Both the position numbers and the translations under genes were made by a program. Shown piece after piece: positions 27,562-36,256 of a stretch of DNA of 64,000 bases (its first letter is position 1; every line of letters starts with the position of its first letter). Below the pieces are notes generated by a model. That model ran no database searches and was not told where the DNA came from. It saw nothing but the letters and a program-made list of their open reading frames with translations. This DNA is from an uncultured Bacilli bacterium (GTDB lineage: Bacteria; Bacillota_I; Bacilli_A; RF39; UBA660), in the NCBI GenBank assembly GCA_934096985.1, contig CAKONC010000002.1, positions 124,001-188,000 of the forward strand, written 5' to 3'.

Positions 27562-29508
27562 TTATTTTTTATAATTATAAGCAATTTTATAATAATTTGT
27601 ATCAATTATATAACTACTTATATTTACTTTGTTATTAACTATTTGTTTTACTTTTTTTATATAATCAGCATTATCTTTGTTTTCAGATAAACTTTCATAT
27701 TCTCCCGAAGATGCATAATACTTTCCTTCATTTGTAACCCAAGAACGATTATCAAATATTGCCATGCCCTCTTCACTTGATAAAATATCATTTCCAACAA
27801 TAAGTCTTGAGTCATATTTAAGTCCAAATAAATTATACAAAGTTGGAAGAACATCTATAGAACTGCCTACTTTATCAATTTTAATTGTATCAATTTTAGA
27901 ATTATATAAAATAAATTTACTATGATTGACTTCTATCTTCGCATCTTTTTTATAACTTGAAATTTCATTTACCTCATCAATCGTAAGCTCGTATGGATAG
28001 TGATCTCCCACAAGAGCAATTACTGTATTATCTAAAATTCCTTTTTCAGAAAGTTTTTGGATTAAGCTTTCAAGTGCTTTATCAAGTTCCATATTTGCAG
28101 CTAAATATGAAAGAGGTCCTTCAGAATAGTTTAGGTTATATGATTTAATTTCATTTTCATGTTTTCTAGCCATAGCATTTTGGTTAAATTTATAACCAGC
28201 ATGACCAGAAACAGTAGCATAAAATACCATAAATGGTTTTTCACTCCTAGCATAGTCATCAAATGTTGAATCAATCATTTCTACATCACTTTGTGGCCAA
28301 GTATTACAATTTATTTTCTTTTCAAGTCCATTAAAACATGCAGTAAAATTATCAAATCCTAATGTTTTTAGATATACATTTCTATCTTGAAAAGCATAAG
28401 AATTATTGTGATATGCGTAAACATTATAATCTTCATTTTTAAACATATCACCTATTCCTTGAGGAAATGAATTTGTGCCTTCTCTAAAGGTTTTTAGTGA
28501 AGAGAAATTTGCATATAATCCCGTTAATTCTTGGAACTCCCCTCCAATGGTACTATATATAGTTGGAGTATAAAAATTTTCAAAAACAAATCCATTATTT
28601 GCAAGTTTATATAAAGTTGGTGTAATATCTTCCCTTACGGCTATTTCATTAAAACTTTCAGCCATAAAAAGGATTAGATTTTTGCCTTTAAATTTACCTG
28701 TATATTCATTTTGGTAAGTTCCAGTAATTCCTTTTATATAATTAGTAAGAGTTACAACTTTATCATTATCCTTATAATCATTTAAAATTTTATCAAAATC
28801 TATATCTAAATTATTTAATTCATATTCGGTAGAAGATGGTTTACTTTGACTATCATTATCAATGACAATTTTTTCATCAAAGCCAAAAATAAATCTATAC
28901 GAATCAATAATAAATGTATTTATAATACCAACTTTCTCAATATTTAGTGATGGATTATTTACGTGATAGAATAGTTCATATGGACTATAACTATCATCTT
29001 TATTTATTCTCAATGAATATACATAACCTATCGAAGATAAAATAAATAAAATTAATGCCATAGCAATTTTTATATTATTTGTTTTTTTAAACCAAATCTT
29101 TTTTCTGAATATTATAACCAAAATAAGTGGTAAGCAAATTAGCAATATTCCAGGTAGTCTTTTAATTACTTCATACACTGCTTTACCTAAAAATGACGTA
29201 ACTTGATCTGCTATTTGCAAAATTGAAAATGATATATAAAAATCGAAAAATCCCTTAACAACATACTGTGCAGAAAACCATAATGACCAAAAAGCAAACG
29301 TAAAATAAAAAATAAATTTATTAATTTTTTCATTAAATAGTCTAGTCAAAATATATAATAATATCGAAAAGCATAATATAAATATTATCATATTAATATT
29401 TGATAAAACAAATACTTTTTTATAAAATAAAAATCTATATATAAATTCCATATATATAAATGATAAAAAATATACTATAAATACGCTAGTTCTTTTATAT
29501 TCTTTCAT
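27562..29508 (-). CDS. LTA synthase family sulfatase-fold membrane enzyme
   Basis: 648 residues: five transmembrane helices in the first 165 residues, a linker, then an extracellular alkaline-phosphatase/sulfatase domain. A metal-binding segment NLILFMAESFNEIA (Glu near 284) and the predicted nucleophile Thr near residue 320 in TIYSTIGGEFQ match LtaS organisation. Later metal ligands include ALVGDHYPYEL. The family polymerises glycerol phosphate onto lipid anchors or adds phosphoethanolamine-type groups, using phosphatidylglycerol-type donors at the outer membrane face. The polymer made here is not known. Confidence 0.88.
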   Translation of the reverse strand: MKEYKRTSVFIVYFLSFIYMEFIYRFLFYKKVFVLSNINMIIFILCFSILLYILTRLFNEKINKFIFYFTFAFWSLWFSAQYVVKGFFDFYISFSILQIADQVTSFLGKAVYEVIKRLPGILLICLPLILVIIFRKKIWFKKTNNIKIAMALILFILSSIGYVYSLRINKDDSYSPYELFYHVNNPSLNIEKVGIINTFIIDSYRFIFGFDEKIVIDNDSQSKPSSTEYELNNLDIDFDKILNDYKDNDKVVTLTNYIKGITGTYQNEYTGKFKGKNLILFMAESFNEIAVREDITPTLYKLANNGFVFENFYTPTIYSTIGGEFQELTGLYANFSSLKTFREGTNSFPQGIGDMFKNEDYNVYAYHNNSYAFQDRNVYLKTLGFDNFTACFNGLEKKINCNTWPQSDVEMIDSTFDDYARSEKPFMVFYATVSGHAGYKFNQNAMARKHENEIKSYNLNYSEGPLSYLAANMELDKALESLIQKLSEKGILDNTVIALVGDHYPYELTIDEVNEISSYKKDAKIEVNHSKFILYNSKIDTIKIDKVGSSIDVLPTLYNLFGLKYDSRLIVGNDILSSEEGMAIFDNRSWVTNEGKYYASSGEYESLSENKDNADYIKKVKQIVNNKVNISSYIIDTNYYKIAYNYKK

Positions 29509-29553
29509 TATTCACCTTCATATAAATTATATCATAGATTATTAATTTAATTT

Positions 29554-29589
29554 AAAAAAATGTAAACAAATGAGTATTTTATTTACATT
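29554..29589 (-). terminator. terminator-like hairpin upstream of the LTA synthase gene
   Basis: AATGTAAA and TTTACATT arms with additional A-T pairs inside. On the minus strand a run of seven T follows. It may isolate the LTA-synthase promoter from transcripts of the paralogous genes. Confidence 0.6.
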
Positions 29590-29671
29590 GCAAATTATTT
29601 TAATGTCTTTTACGACTCTAATTATCTTATCAAATGGTTTAATTTCATGAAATACTTATACGCATTGTATC

Positions 29672-29708
29672 AAAAAAGTTAGTATTTTTACACGCTTATA
29701 CTAACTTT
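29672..29708 (-). terminator. terminator of the three-paralogue operon
   Basis: A perfect 11-bp stem, AAAGTTAGTAT with ATACTAACTTT, surrounds a 12-base loop. It is followed on the minus strand by a T run. It lies about 115 bases past the stop at 29826. Confidence 0.75.
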
Positions 29709-29825
29709 AATTTATTGTAACCTTAATTTTATCAAAAGCATAATAATTATTATCATTTAACATTAAGGTTAAAATCATTTCATAAAAGTATTTTAATAAC
29801 TTTTTAAGCACTTAACTTCTATTTT

Positions 29826-30731
29826 TTATTGTTTAGTTTTTTCTTCAATATTAGACAACCTATATCCTCCTAAATCATTTGATTCAAAATCAAATATTAT
29901 TGTAGTATACTCATTTGAATTATAATTGTTTTTACAATACGTATATAAGCCTAATATATCAACATCTGTATCTATTTCTTTTAAAAGTTTTGTTTGTTTA
30001 AAATTTTTATAATACTTACAAGAATTATCATCACCCCAAAAATATACATATCCTAATTCTACAGTTGTATTTTGTATCTTTTTAGACATTATTATATTAC
30101 CTGAATTTAACAAAACAGTCGGAAATGAACCAGGATTATATATGTTACATTCCTTACTATCACATTTTATAGAATTACCATCAGTAATAATAAAACCATC
30201 TAAATCATTTTTTGATATAGTAATTTTGCTATATCTATTTAATATATTAATAAGTTCAGAAATTGATATATTAAAATTCATATATTTTTTATTTAATTGT
30301 CCCTTTGCAACATTCATTTTTAATAAAACAAATTTAATTAAATTATATAAATAATTTTCATCAGAAATAGACATTCTTAATAATAAATCATATCTATTTA
30401 ATTTCTGACTATCATTGTTCCAACCATCATCACCATATACATCAACATTATTTAAATCATCAAAAGAAAATCCGTTAAGTTTATCATCAATTTCATTAAT
30501 ATCACTAACTACCTCAGAACGGAAGTAATACTCCCCATTAATCAAAATTTTTTCATCACTATCTATATTTTGAGTATTATTTGCGTTATTTATTTCGTTA
30601 GTATTAGTCTTATCATTTTTGCCAAGTAATGTTTTTCCTAAAATTATTCCTATTGGTATACATAGTACTATACATACTATTGCTGTTATAAATATTATTT
30701 TTCCATTATTTGCTTTCTTTTCATTTTCCAT
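29826..30731 (-). CDS. anchored paralogous protein 3 of 3, unknown function
   Basis: 301 residues. The N-terminus (KANNGKIIFITAIVCIVLCI to IILGKTLLGKN, residues 6-38) is a membrane anchor nearly identical to those of the two upstream genes. An Asn/Thr-rich linker and an extracellular domain with a few cysteines (CDSKECN, SCKYYK, TYCKNN) follow. The C-terminal domains of the three proteins do not visibly resemble each other. It is the last of the three in one direction, ahead of a terminator. No family recognised. Confidence 0.72.
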   Translation of the reverse strand: MENEKKANNGKIIFITAIVCIVLCIPIGIILGKTLLGKNDKTNTNEINNANNTQNIDSDEKILINGEYYFRSEVVSDINEIDDKLNGFSFDDLNNVDVYGDDGWNNDSQKLNRYDLLLRMSISDENYLYNLIKFVLLKMNVAKGQLNKKYMNFNISISELINILNRYSKITISKNDLDGFIITDGNSIKCDSKECNIYNPGSFPTVLLNSGNIIMSKKIQNTTVELGYVYFWGDDNSCKYYKNFKQTKLLKEIDTDVDILGLYTYCKNNYNSNEYTTIIFDFESNDLGGYRLSNIEEKTKQ

Positions 30732-30746
30732 ATAATTATTTTCTCC

Positions 30747-31547
30747 CTATTTATTTTCAAATAAAACTCTACTCACAATTTTATATTCTCCATCTTCAAA
30801 TTCAAAAGTGTATTTAAGTCTTTCATTTCTACTTACATCATAAGTTATTATATACACATAATTTTCTTCTTTTACGGCATTTTCCACAATATCTTTAAAA
30901 TATGTTCCACCTTCACAAGCATTTGAATTTTTATATAAAATATAAGCATCCATATTTTCTTTATACTCAGCTATTTCACAAGCACCAATATTTAGATACT
31001 TACTTGGAATATAAGGAAAATCCTTTTTAAAATAATAATAATATTTATCTTTTACATCATCATTTTTTATCATTAAGTTTAAAAAACTATATCCGTTATC
31101 AATTAAGTCTTTATTTCCATTTTCTAAAGTTTCAATTTTAACTTTTTGAATATTATTTCCATTAATAGCTAAATAATTTGCTAAATTATCAGAATTATTT
31201 TCAATTCCCCATGGATCTTTAAAACTTAAATTACTAGTGGAAGAATTAAAATATAAATCATGGGTATAACTGATGTTTAAAAAAATCATAACAAATTTAT
31301 TAAAAATTTTATCAACTTCCTCTTTCGTTGTATTTTCATATTTATTATTTTGAATATTATCAGTTTCATTTTGAGTGTTGCCTATTACATTATCTATTTT
31401 ATTTGTTAAATTATTTTGCATATTTGATACGTTATTACCTTCATTTTTGCCGAGTAATGTTTTTCCTAAAATTATTCCTATTGGTATACAAAGTACTATA
31501 CATACTATAGAGGTTATAAATATTATTTTACCATTATTATTTTTCAC
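30747..31547 (-). CDS. anchored paralogous protein 2 of 3, unknown function
   Basis: 266 residues starting MKNNNGKIIFITS. The same anchor helix ends in ILGKTLLGKN, then comes a linker rich in Asn and Gln repeats (NTQNETDNIQNNK) and a distinct extracellular domain. Two cysteines (IGACEIAEY, NACEGGTYF) may pair. The C-terminal segment YTFEFEDGEYKIVSRVLF resembles generic lipoprotein-like beta folds, but no family can be named. It is 15 bases upstream of the next paralogue, in one operon. Confidence 0.72.
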   Translation of the reverse strand: MKNNNGKIIFITSIVCIVLCIPIGIILGKTLLGKNEGNNVSNMQNNLTNKIDNVIGNTQNETDNIQNNKYENTTKEEVDKIFNKFVMIFLNISYTHDLYFNSSTSNLSFKDPWGIENNSDNLANYLAINGNNIQKVKIETLENGNKDLIDNGYSFLNLMIKNDDVKDKYYYYFKKDFPYIPSKYLNIGACEIAEYKENMDAYILYKNSNACEGGTYFKDIVENAVKEENYVYIITYDVSRNERLKYTFEFEDGEYKIVSRVLFENK

Positions 31548-31576
31548 TTAAATCACTCTTCCTTGTTTTATTAAAT

Positions 31577-32374
31577 TTATTCCGAACAAAAATCATTTAC
31601 TAAAATGTTTTCATTACTAGATTTTTCTTTATTTAATAGATTAATAGAGTATTTATAACCGAATATATCATTAGACATGGATGCATTTGAGCACAATTTA
31701 TCTTTGTCAACATCATTATCTAAATTGATTGTTTTTACAAGAATATTTAATTTACTATCTGTAATTGAAATTGAGTTAACTTTTTCATTAAATGCATTTT
31801 CATTTGAAATATCATATACAAGTAGTCCCTTATCTTTAATAAGTGAACTTCCAATAGAAGAAACATTATCATATAAAAATATAATATAATTATCATTATT
31901 ATAATAATTTAAAACTATGTTTACTAAACCAATATTTTTTTCATTATATATAACATCCCATGTATAATAACTTTTATTAGACTTTTTAAGTATAACATTA
32001 CCATCAAGTAATATAGTAATATTATATGATAAATTGTCTGCAATAAAGTATTGAATATCAGAAATACTTTTAGTATCAGATGATATATATATCATTTTAT
32101 ATTTATATCTATCTTCAACATCAGGTAAACATGTTTTGTAATTATCTTTTGTACAATTAAGTGTTTCATTCTGTTGTACATCATTTGATACATTTTGAGT
32201 ATTATTTGCATTATTTATTTTATTTGCATTATTTATTACATTAGTATTAGTCTTATCATTTTTGCCAAGTAATGTTTTTCCTAAAATTATTCCTATTGGT
32301 ATACATAGTACTATACATATTATTGCTGTTATAAATATTATTTTTCCATTATTTGCTTTCTTTTCATTTTCCAT
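31577..32374 (-). CDS. anchored paralogous protein 1 of 3, unknown function
   Basis: 265 residues with the shared anchor KANNGKIIFITAIICIVLCI to LLGKN (residues 6-38), an Asn-rich linker that repeats INNAN/VINNAN, and a unique extracellular domain. That domain has cysteines (LNCTKDNYKTCLPD, DKLCSNAS, NDFCSE). The shared anchor coding DNA is almost identical between this gene and the third one. It follows the ABC-2 permease on the same strand, across a strong terminator. Function unknown. Confidence 0.72.
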   Translation of the reverse strand: MENEKKANNGKIIFITAIICIVLCIPIGIILGKTLLGKNDKTNTNVINNANKINNANNTQNVSNDVQQNETLNCTKDNYKTCLPDVEDRYKYKMIYISSDTKSISDIQYFIADNLSYNITILLDGNVILKKSNKSYYTWDVIYNEKNIGLVNIVLNYYNNDNYIIFLYDNVSSIGSSLIKDKGLLVYDISNENAFNEKVNSISITDSKLNILVKTINLDNDVDKDKLCSNASMSNDIFGYKYSINLLNKEKSSNENILVNDFCSE

Positions 32375-32417
32375 ATCTCACACATCCCTTATCTTGCCCT
32401 AATTTTACTACATATTT

Positions 32418-32450
32418 AAAAAACTGTAAATAAGAACAAACTTATTTACA
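32418..32450 (-). terminator. terminator of the ABC-2 exporter operon
   Basis: Perfect arms TGTAAATAAG (32425-32434) and CTTATTTACA (32441-32450) with a six-base loop, followed on the minus strand by GTTTTTT. It starts right at the permease stop. Confidence 0.85.
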
Positions 32451-34061
32451 TTAATAACTTAATTTTCTAAATTCACTTGTACCATTTTTTAAAAGAGTAA
32501 ACCATAAAATTAAATTTATGATTAATAATACAAATAATTCAATTAGAATAACAAAATTAATATTTTTTATAAATGTTATAACTATAAAGACGCTTCCAAA
32601 GAAAAGCCCCATACCTGTAAACGTACAAATCATTGTACTTGTACTTTGTTTAATAACTTCAGTTTCATTATTCCATTTGAGTTTTGGATATTTCAAATTA
32701 ATAACAAGTCCATATAATGAAGAAAAAAGTGGTGCTAAAAATGAAAATAAAATTATATAAACAACATAAATTGATTTAACATTAAAATTTATTAAAAATA
32801 TTAAATCACACATAAGTATAATAGGAGTAGTTAAAACCATATTAAATAATATTTTTGATATAAAAATCTTTTTTTCACTTACTGGATAACTTTTTAAAAT
32901 ATTAAATGTTTTGCCCTCAAGGGAAATTGATGAACATGTAATTTGAGTCATAAATCCAGTAAATAAAATCATTTCTAGAAAAAATATTGGAGCATACTTG
33001 TTAATTAAATATGGTGTAATAATAATATCTGAACTTGACTGTAAAATCGAAATAAAACCATTAACATTTGTGCATAGCAATACAGTTAGTATAACCATTA
33101 ATACCATTCCAAATAATGTATTTACAATATATACTGGAATTGAAAAATATGTTTTTAATTCTTTTTTGGTAAGTGATAAAACAGCATTTTTTCTTTTGAA
33201 GGATAACTTTTTACTATTCTTATTAGAGCTTACATTCTTAGATTTAAAAATGATTTTAAAATAATATAATGAACCTAAATAAATAAATATTACAAATGGA
33301 AGTATATTTACTAAAATTAACTTTATTAAACAGATAAGATCAAACTTATTAATTAGTAATATGTATAAGTTTATTGGATAATATATTTTGGTAATAATGC
33401 TATTAATAACATTTGCATTGCTAACAATATTACTTACCAAATTTTCTATATTAAATGAAAAATAAAATACACCCACAAGTAAAAGCATTGAAATAATTGT
33501 TTGAACATTTTTAGAATTTTTAAAACTTAATGAAATAATTTTTATAATATAACCTATAACTGAAGCTATTATAAGTGGAAGTAATGGCAATAAAATAAGC
33601 ATTATTAAAGATATTAAATAAAAATTTATATTAGGATTTTCAAAATAAGCATAAATTATAAATGCAGGTAAAATAAATAAACTATCATACATAAGTTGGA
33701 ATAAATAAAACTTAAACATTCTTACAAAAAATACTGTTCTTTTTTCTATAGGCATAGATAAAATTAAATCATTATCCTTACATTCAAAAAGCATTCCTTG
33801 TGACTTATAAAATCCTTCAATTATTGTATACATAGAAACAAACATAATCATCATGGATAGCATTATATAAGTAAGGCCAATTTTTGAAAGTGGTTTGGCA
33901 ATTAAATAAGCATATGTACCTATACCATACATAACTATCAAAAATAGAAAAATAGGAAATAATTTTTTTCTTATATCACTCGTTTTATTGTTTTGTTTTA
34001 CTTTAAATATATTCATCCCCTCACTCATTGAGGCTTTGATTAAAGAAATAACTTTTTTCAT
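32451..34061 (-). CDS. ABC-2 type permease
   Basis: 536 residues with about twelve transmembrane helices in two bundles and a short cytoplasmic loop (FKSKNVSSNKNSKKLSFKRK near residue 275). This resembles large ABC-2 exporter permeases of Bacillota. The start overlaps the stop of the ATPase gene (TAATG), so the two subunits are made together. The substrate is unknown; such pairs export peptides, antibiotics or envelope components. Confidence 0.82.
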   Translation of the reverse strand: MKKVISLIKASMSEGMNIFKVKQNNKTSDIRKKLFPIFLFLIVMYGIGTYAYLIAKPLSKIGLTYIMLSMMIMFVSMYTIIEGFYKSQGMLFECKDNDLILSMPIEKRTVFFVRMFKFYLFQLMYDSLFILPAFIIYAYFENPNINFYLISLIMLILLPLLPLIIASVIGYIIKIISLSFKNSKNVQTIISMLLLVGVFYFSFNIENLVSNIVSNANVINSIITKIYYPINLYILLINKFDLICLIKLILVNILPFVIFIYLGSLYYFKIIFKSKNVSSNKNSKKLSFKRKNAVLSLTKKELKTYFSIPVYIVNTLFGMVLMVILTVLLCTNVNGFISILQSSSDIIITPYLINKYAPIFFLEMILFTGFMTQITCSSISLEGKTFNILKSYPVSEKKIFISKILFNMVLTTPIILMCDLIFLINFNVKSIYVVYIILFSFLAPLFSSLYGLVINLKYPKLKWNNETEVIKQSTSTMICTFTGMGLFFGSVFIVITFIKNINFVILIELFVLLIINLILWFTLLKNGTSEFRKLSY

Positions 34062-34768
34062 TATTCACCTAGTTCTAAGAATACTTCTTCGAGTGACTCA
34101 TCACCTTTAATACTTTTCATTGTTCCACACTTAATAAGTTTTCCCTTTTTAATAATAGCAACTTCATCACATAATTTTTCTGCTACATCTAAAATATGTG
34201 TTGAATAAAAAACTATAGAACCTCTATTTGCCATATCTTTCATTATTTTTTTCATATCAAATACTGCTTTGGGATCAAGTCCAACAAAAGGTTCATCCAT
34301 TACAAGGACTTTAGGCTCATGGCACAGTGCAGAAATAAGTGCAATTTTTTGTTTCATTCCATGAGAAAAAGATGATATTTCATCGTTTAAATTTTTATCC
34401 ATTTCTAAAAGTGAGGCATATTTTAAAATATTCTCTTTTCTTTTTTCATTATTTACTTCATACATATCACAAACAAAATTTATAAAATCTATTGCTTTCA
34501 TATTTTCATATAAATCAGGATTATCTGGTAAATAAGCCATATCCATTTTACATTTAATTGGATTTGTCTTAATATTATTACCATTAATTAATATCTCTCC
34601 TTCATCAAAATCAATTATACCCATTATCATTTTAATAAGGGTTGTTTTGCCTGCTCCATTATGTCCAATAAAGGCAAAGATTTTTCCATCCGGCACATTA
34701 AATGAAATATTGTCTAATGCTTTATTTTTACCATTATATGATTTACTAACATTTTTAATTTCTATCAT
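34061..34768 (-). CDS. ABC transporter ATP-binding protein
   Basis: About 235 residues from the ATG at 34768, supported by GGAGGAC. Walker A FIGHNGAGKTTLIKM (about residue 34), signature SSFSHGMKQKIALISAL (about 133), Walker B VLVMDEPFVGLDPKAV, and the switch histidine in YSTHILDVAEK are all present. It is the ATPase partner of the ABC-2 permease that follows. The C-terminal EVFLELGE is typical of CcmA-like exporter ATPases. Confidence 0.93.
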   Translation of the reverse strand: MIEIKNVSKSYNGKNKALDNISFNVPDGKIFAFIGHNGAGKTTLIKMIMGIIDFDEGEILINGNNIKTNPIKCKMDMAYLPDNPDLYENMKAIDFINFVCDMYEVNNEKRKENILKYASLLEMDKNLNDEISSFSHGMKQKIALISALCHEPKVLVMDEPFVGLDPKAVFDMKKIMKDMANRGSIVFYSTHILDVAEKLCDEVAIIKKGKLIKCGTMKSIKGDESLEEVFLELGE

Positions 34769-34814
34769 AAGTCCTCCATACAATTATATTGTATCACGTA
34801 ATACATTATTTGTA

Positions 34815-34856
34815 TAGATAAAAAAAAGGAAAGATTATTAATTTAATCTATCCTTT
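34815..34856 (-). terminator. terminator of the rpsU-yqeY operon
   Basis: On the minus strand AAAGGATAGATTA pairs, with two mismatches, to TAATCTTTCCTTT and is followed by a T run. The stem includes the last codons of the YqeY gene. Confidence 0.7.
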
Positions 34857-35275
34857 ACAATCTTACTAACTAGTGACATATCTGCATTAGTTATTTTTGA
34901 AGAAATCACTTTCATTAATGTTCCCATATCTTTCATAGAAGTTGGCTTAACTTCATCAAAAGCCATGTCAATAACTTTCATAATTTCTTCCTCTGTCATC
35001 TCCTGTGGTAAGTATTTATTTAATACCTCTACCTCTTTTTCTAGTTCATTAACTGTCTCTAATTTGTTATACTTTTTATATTCTTCAATAGAATCTTTAC
35101 GAGTTTTAACTTGTTTTTTTATAACTTTTAAAATGTCTTCATCAGTTAATTCATGTAATGAACCCTTACGGCTTTCATTAATTAATTCACTTTTTAGCAT
35201 TCTTAAGACAGACAAGGTAAATTTATCACCACTTTTAAGAGCATCTTTTAAATCTAAATCAATTTGATTTTCCAT
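34838..35275 (-). CDS. yqeY: GatB/YqeY domain protein
   Basis: 145 residues of the YqeY family, a helical domain shared with the tail of the amidotransferase subunit GatB. LKDALKSGDKFTLSVLRMLKSEL opens it, then YKKYNKLETVNELEKEVEVLNKYLP near residue 65 and the tRNA-binding-like C-terminal helices. Family members are thought to bind tRNA but have no established reaction. It follows rpsU by about ten bases, the conserved rpsU-yqeY order of Bacillota. Confidence 0.92.
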   Translation of the reverse strand: MENQIDLDLKDALKSGDKFTLSVLRMLKSELINESRKGSLHELTDEDILKVIKKQVKTRKDSIEEYKKYNKLETVNELEKEVEVLNKYLPQEMTEEEIMKVIDMAFDEVKPTSMKDMGTLMKVISSKITNADMSLVSKIVKDRLN

Positions 35276-35284
35276 ATTAACTCC

Positions 35285-35470
35285 TTAATTATGGCTTCTA
35301 CGGCGTGAATTTTTAATATTTTCTTTCTTTTCATTTCTTCTTTTTACGCCTGGTTTTTCATAGCATTTTCTCTTCTTAAGTTCTGAAGGGACGCCACTAC
35401 GAGCAAATTTTGCTTTAAACTTTTTTAAAGCAAGATCAACATTACCATTTTGAACTACAACCTTTGTCAT
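35285..35470 (-). CDS. rpsU: ribosomal protein S21
   Basis: Small basic 30S subunit protein, about 61 residues, with the family start TKVVVQNGNVDLALKKFK and the RRNEKKENIKNSRRRSHN tail. Two adjacent ATG codons lie near 35470; the second is better spaced from GGGAGGG and gives the standard length. It has its own strong promoter immediately downstream of the bacteriocin genes, so it is transcribed independently of them. Confidence 0.95.
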   Translation of the reverse strand: MTKVVVQNGNVDLALKKFKAKFARSGVPSELKKRKCYEKPGVKRRNEKKENIKNSRRRSHN

Positions 35471-35498
35471 CATATCCCTCCCTTCATTAGCTAAACAT

Positions 35499-35527
35499 AT
35501 TATAACACCTACCACTTTTTTTGACAA
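35499..35527 (-). promoter_or_regulatory. promoter of rpsU-yqeY
   Basis: Minus-strand TTGTCA (35522-35527), a 17-base spacer and TATAAT (35499-35504), about 29 bases before the rpsU start and starting five bases after the last bacteriocin gene. Confidence 0.85.
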
Positions 35528-35532
35528 GATTT

Positions 35533-35691
35533 TTAGCAACTAGTATGATTAAATAATCTTCTTAGTGTTGAACCAAAATTTTGTCCATATCCATATACTG
35601 CAATAATGATTCTACCTACAGCGGATAAAAGTGCAGCTGTTACGCCTGCTCCTCCAACATATAAAATGCTTTCATCTTTATTTAACACCAT
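35533..35691 (-). CDS. double-glycine bacteriocin precursor, peptide B
   Basis: 52 residues from the ATG at 35691. The leader MVLNKDESILYVGG ends in the double glycine cut by C39 peptidases. The predicted mature 38-mer is cationic and hydrophobic (AGVTAALLSAVGRIIIAVYG, then a tail with GQNFG, two Arg and a final Cys). The GQNFG segment is a GxxxG motif, as in two-peptide class IIb bacteriocins. Its start is one base after the stop of peptide A, so translation is coupled. It is followed by an independent rpsU promoter. Confidence 0.83.
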   Translation of the reverse strand: MVLNKDESILYVGGAGVTAALLSAVGRIIIAVYGYGQNFGSTLRRLFNHTSC

Positions 35692-35692
35692 A

Positions 35693-35842
35693 TTATCTAA
35701 TATTGCAAGCTTTTGGATTAGAAAAACCATCAATAATTCCAAAAATAAAAGAACTAATTACAGATACTATAAATAAACCCATGCCAGAAAGTTTTGCACC
35801 ACCAGTATATTTAATTGCATCAGCATCACTTATTTTAGTCAC
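35693..35842 (-). CDS. double-glycine bacteriocin precursor, peptide A
   Basis: 49 residues from a GTG at 35842, with a near-perfect AGGAGGT six bases upstream. The leader MTKISDADAIKYTGG ends in a double glycine. The mature 34-mer (AKLSGMGLFIVSVISS, then FIFGIIDGFSNPKACNIR) has a GxxxG motif (GIIDG), a long hydrophobic core and one cysteine near its end. With the adjoining peptide B and the C39-peptidase exporter upstream, it has the genetic layout of a class IIb two-peptide bacteriocin. Confidence 0.85.
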   Translation of the reverse strand: MTKISDADAIKYTGGAKLSGMGLFIVSVISSFIFGIIDGFSNPKACNIR

Positions 35843-35857
35843 TTGCTTACCTCCTTT

Positions 35858-36256
35858 CTAGAAAATAAAATCAATAATTTTTTTGATTAATCTTTCTTTT
35901 TTATAATAAAATGTTATTTTTTTTGCTTCATTTTCCATTAAATTCAAATTTGTTTTTATTTTATAGTTTTGATAATTGTTAGCGTCTTTAGTATAAATTT
36001 CAGATATTTGTTCTATCTTATACTGGTATACATTATTATCTATTTTTATTTTCTTTCCTTTTACAATAATGTCAGAGTTTTTTAAATCAACGGGTATTAA
36101 AATACTATTTTTTTGAAATACACCATATACGGTAAATGAACTATATACTTTCAAATTAAAACTTAGAAACAATAATATGAGCAATATTCCACTTATGATG
36201 AATATTAATAAATAGTTTTTATAAGGAATAGTTTTTAACCAAAAATAATTATTCAT
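35858..36256 (-). CDS. short bacteriocin-export accessory protein (HlyD-like, truncated)
   Basis: About 132 residues from the ATG at 36256, which is preceded by GGAG and overlaps the end of the exporter gene. A cytoplasmic start (YFWLKTIPYKN), one transmembrane helix at about residues 16-35, then a small extracellular beta segment (SFTVYGVFQKNSILIPVDL). It sits where bacteriocin loci encode the HlyD-type accessory protein, but it is about a third of that length. It could instead be an immunity protein; the assignment is inferred from position. Confidence 0.65.
   Translation of the reverse strand: MNNYFWLKTIPYKNYLLIFIISGILLILLFLSFNLKVYSSFTVYGVFQKNSILIPVDLKNSDIIVKGKKIKIDNNVYQYKIEQISEIYTKDANNYQNYKIKTNLNLMENEAKKITFYYKKERLIKKIIDFIF

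Larger units (their letters stand above)
29509..29825. other. gene-free 317-base interval with hairpins
   Basis: No supported ORF on either strand. It holds two minus-strand terminator-like hairpins (29554-29589 and 29672-29708) and a looser inverted repeat AACCTTAAT/ATTAAGGTT (29719-29727 with 29762-29770). A TATAAT box for the downstream LTA-synthase gene is also present at its left end. Confidence 0.6.

Noticed and set aside
27657..27854. 65-codon frame inside the LTA synthase gene
   Set aside because: Same-strand overlapping frame inside the sulfatase domain; no independent start signal.
29509..29825. Origin-like or structured RNA in the AT-rich, hairpin-rich gap
   Set aside because: The hairpins are explained as terminators by their T runs; no DnaA-box cluster or conserved RNA core is visible.
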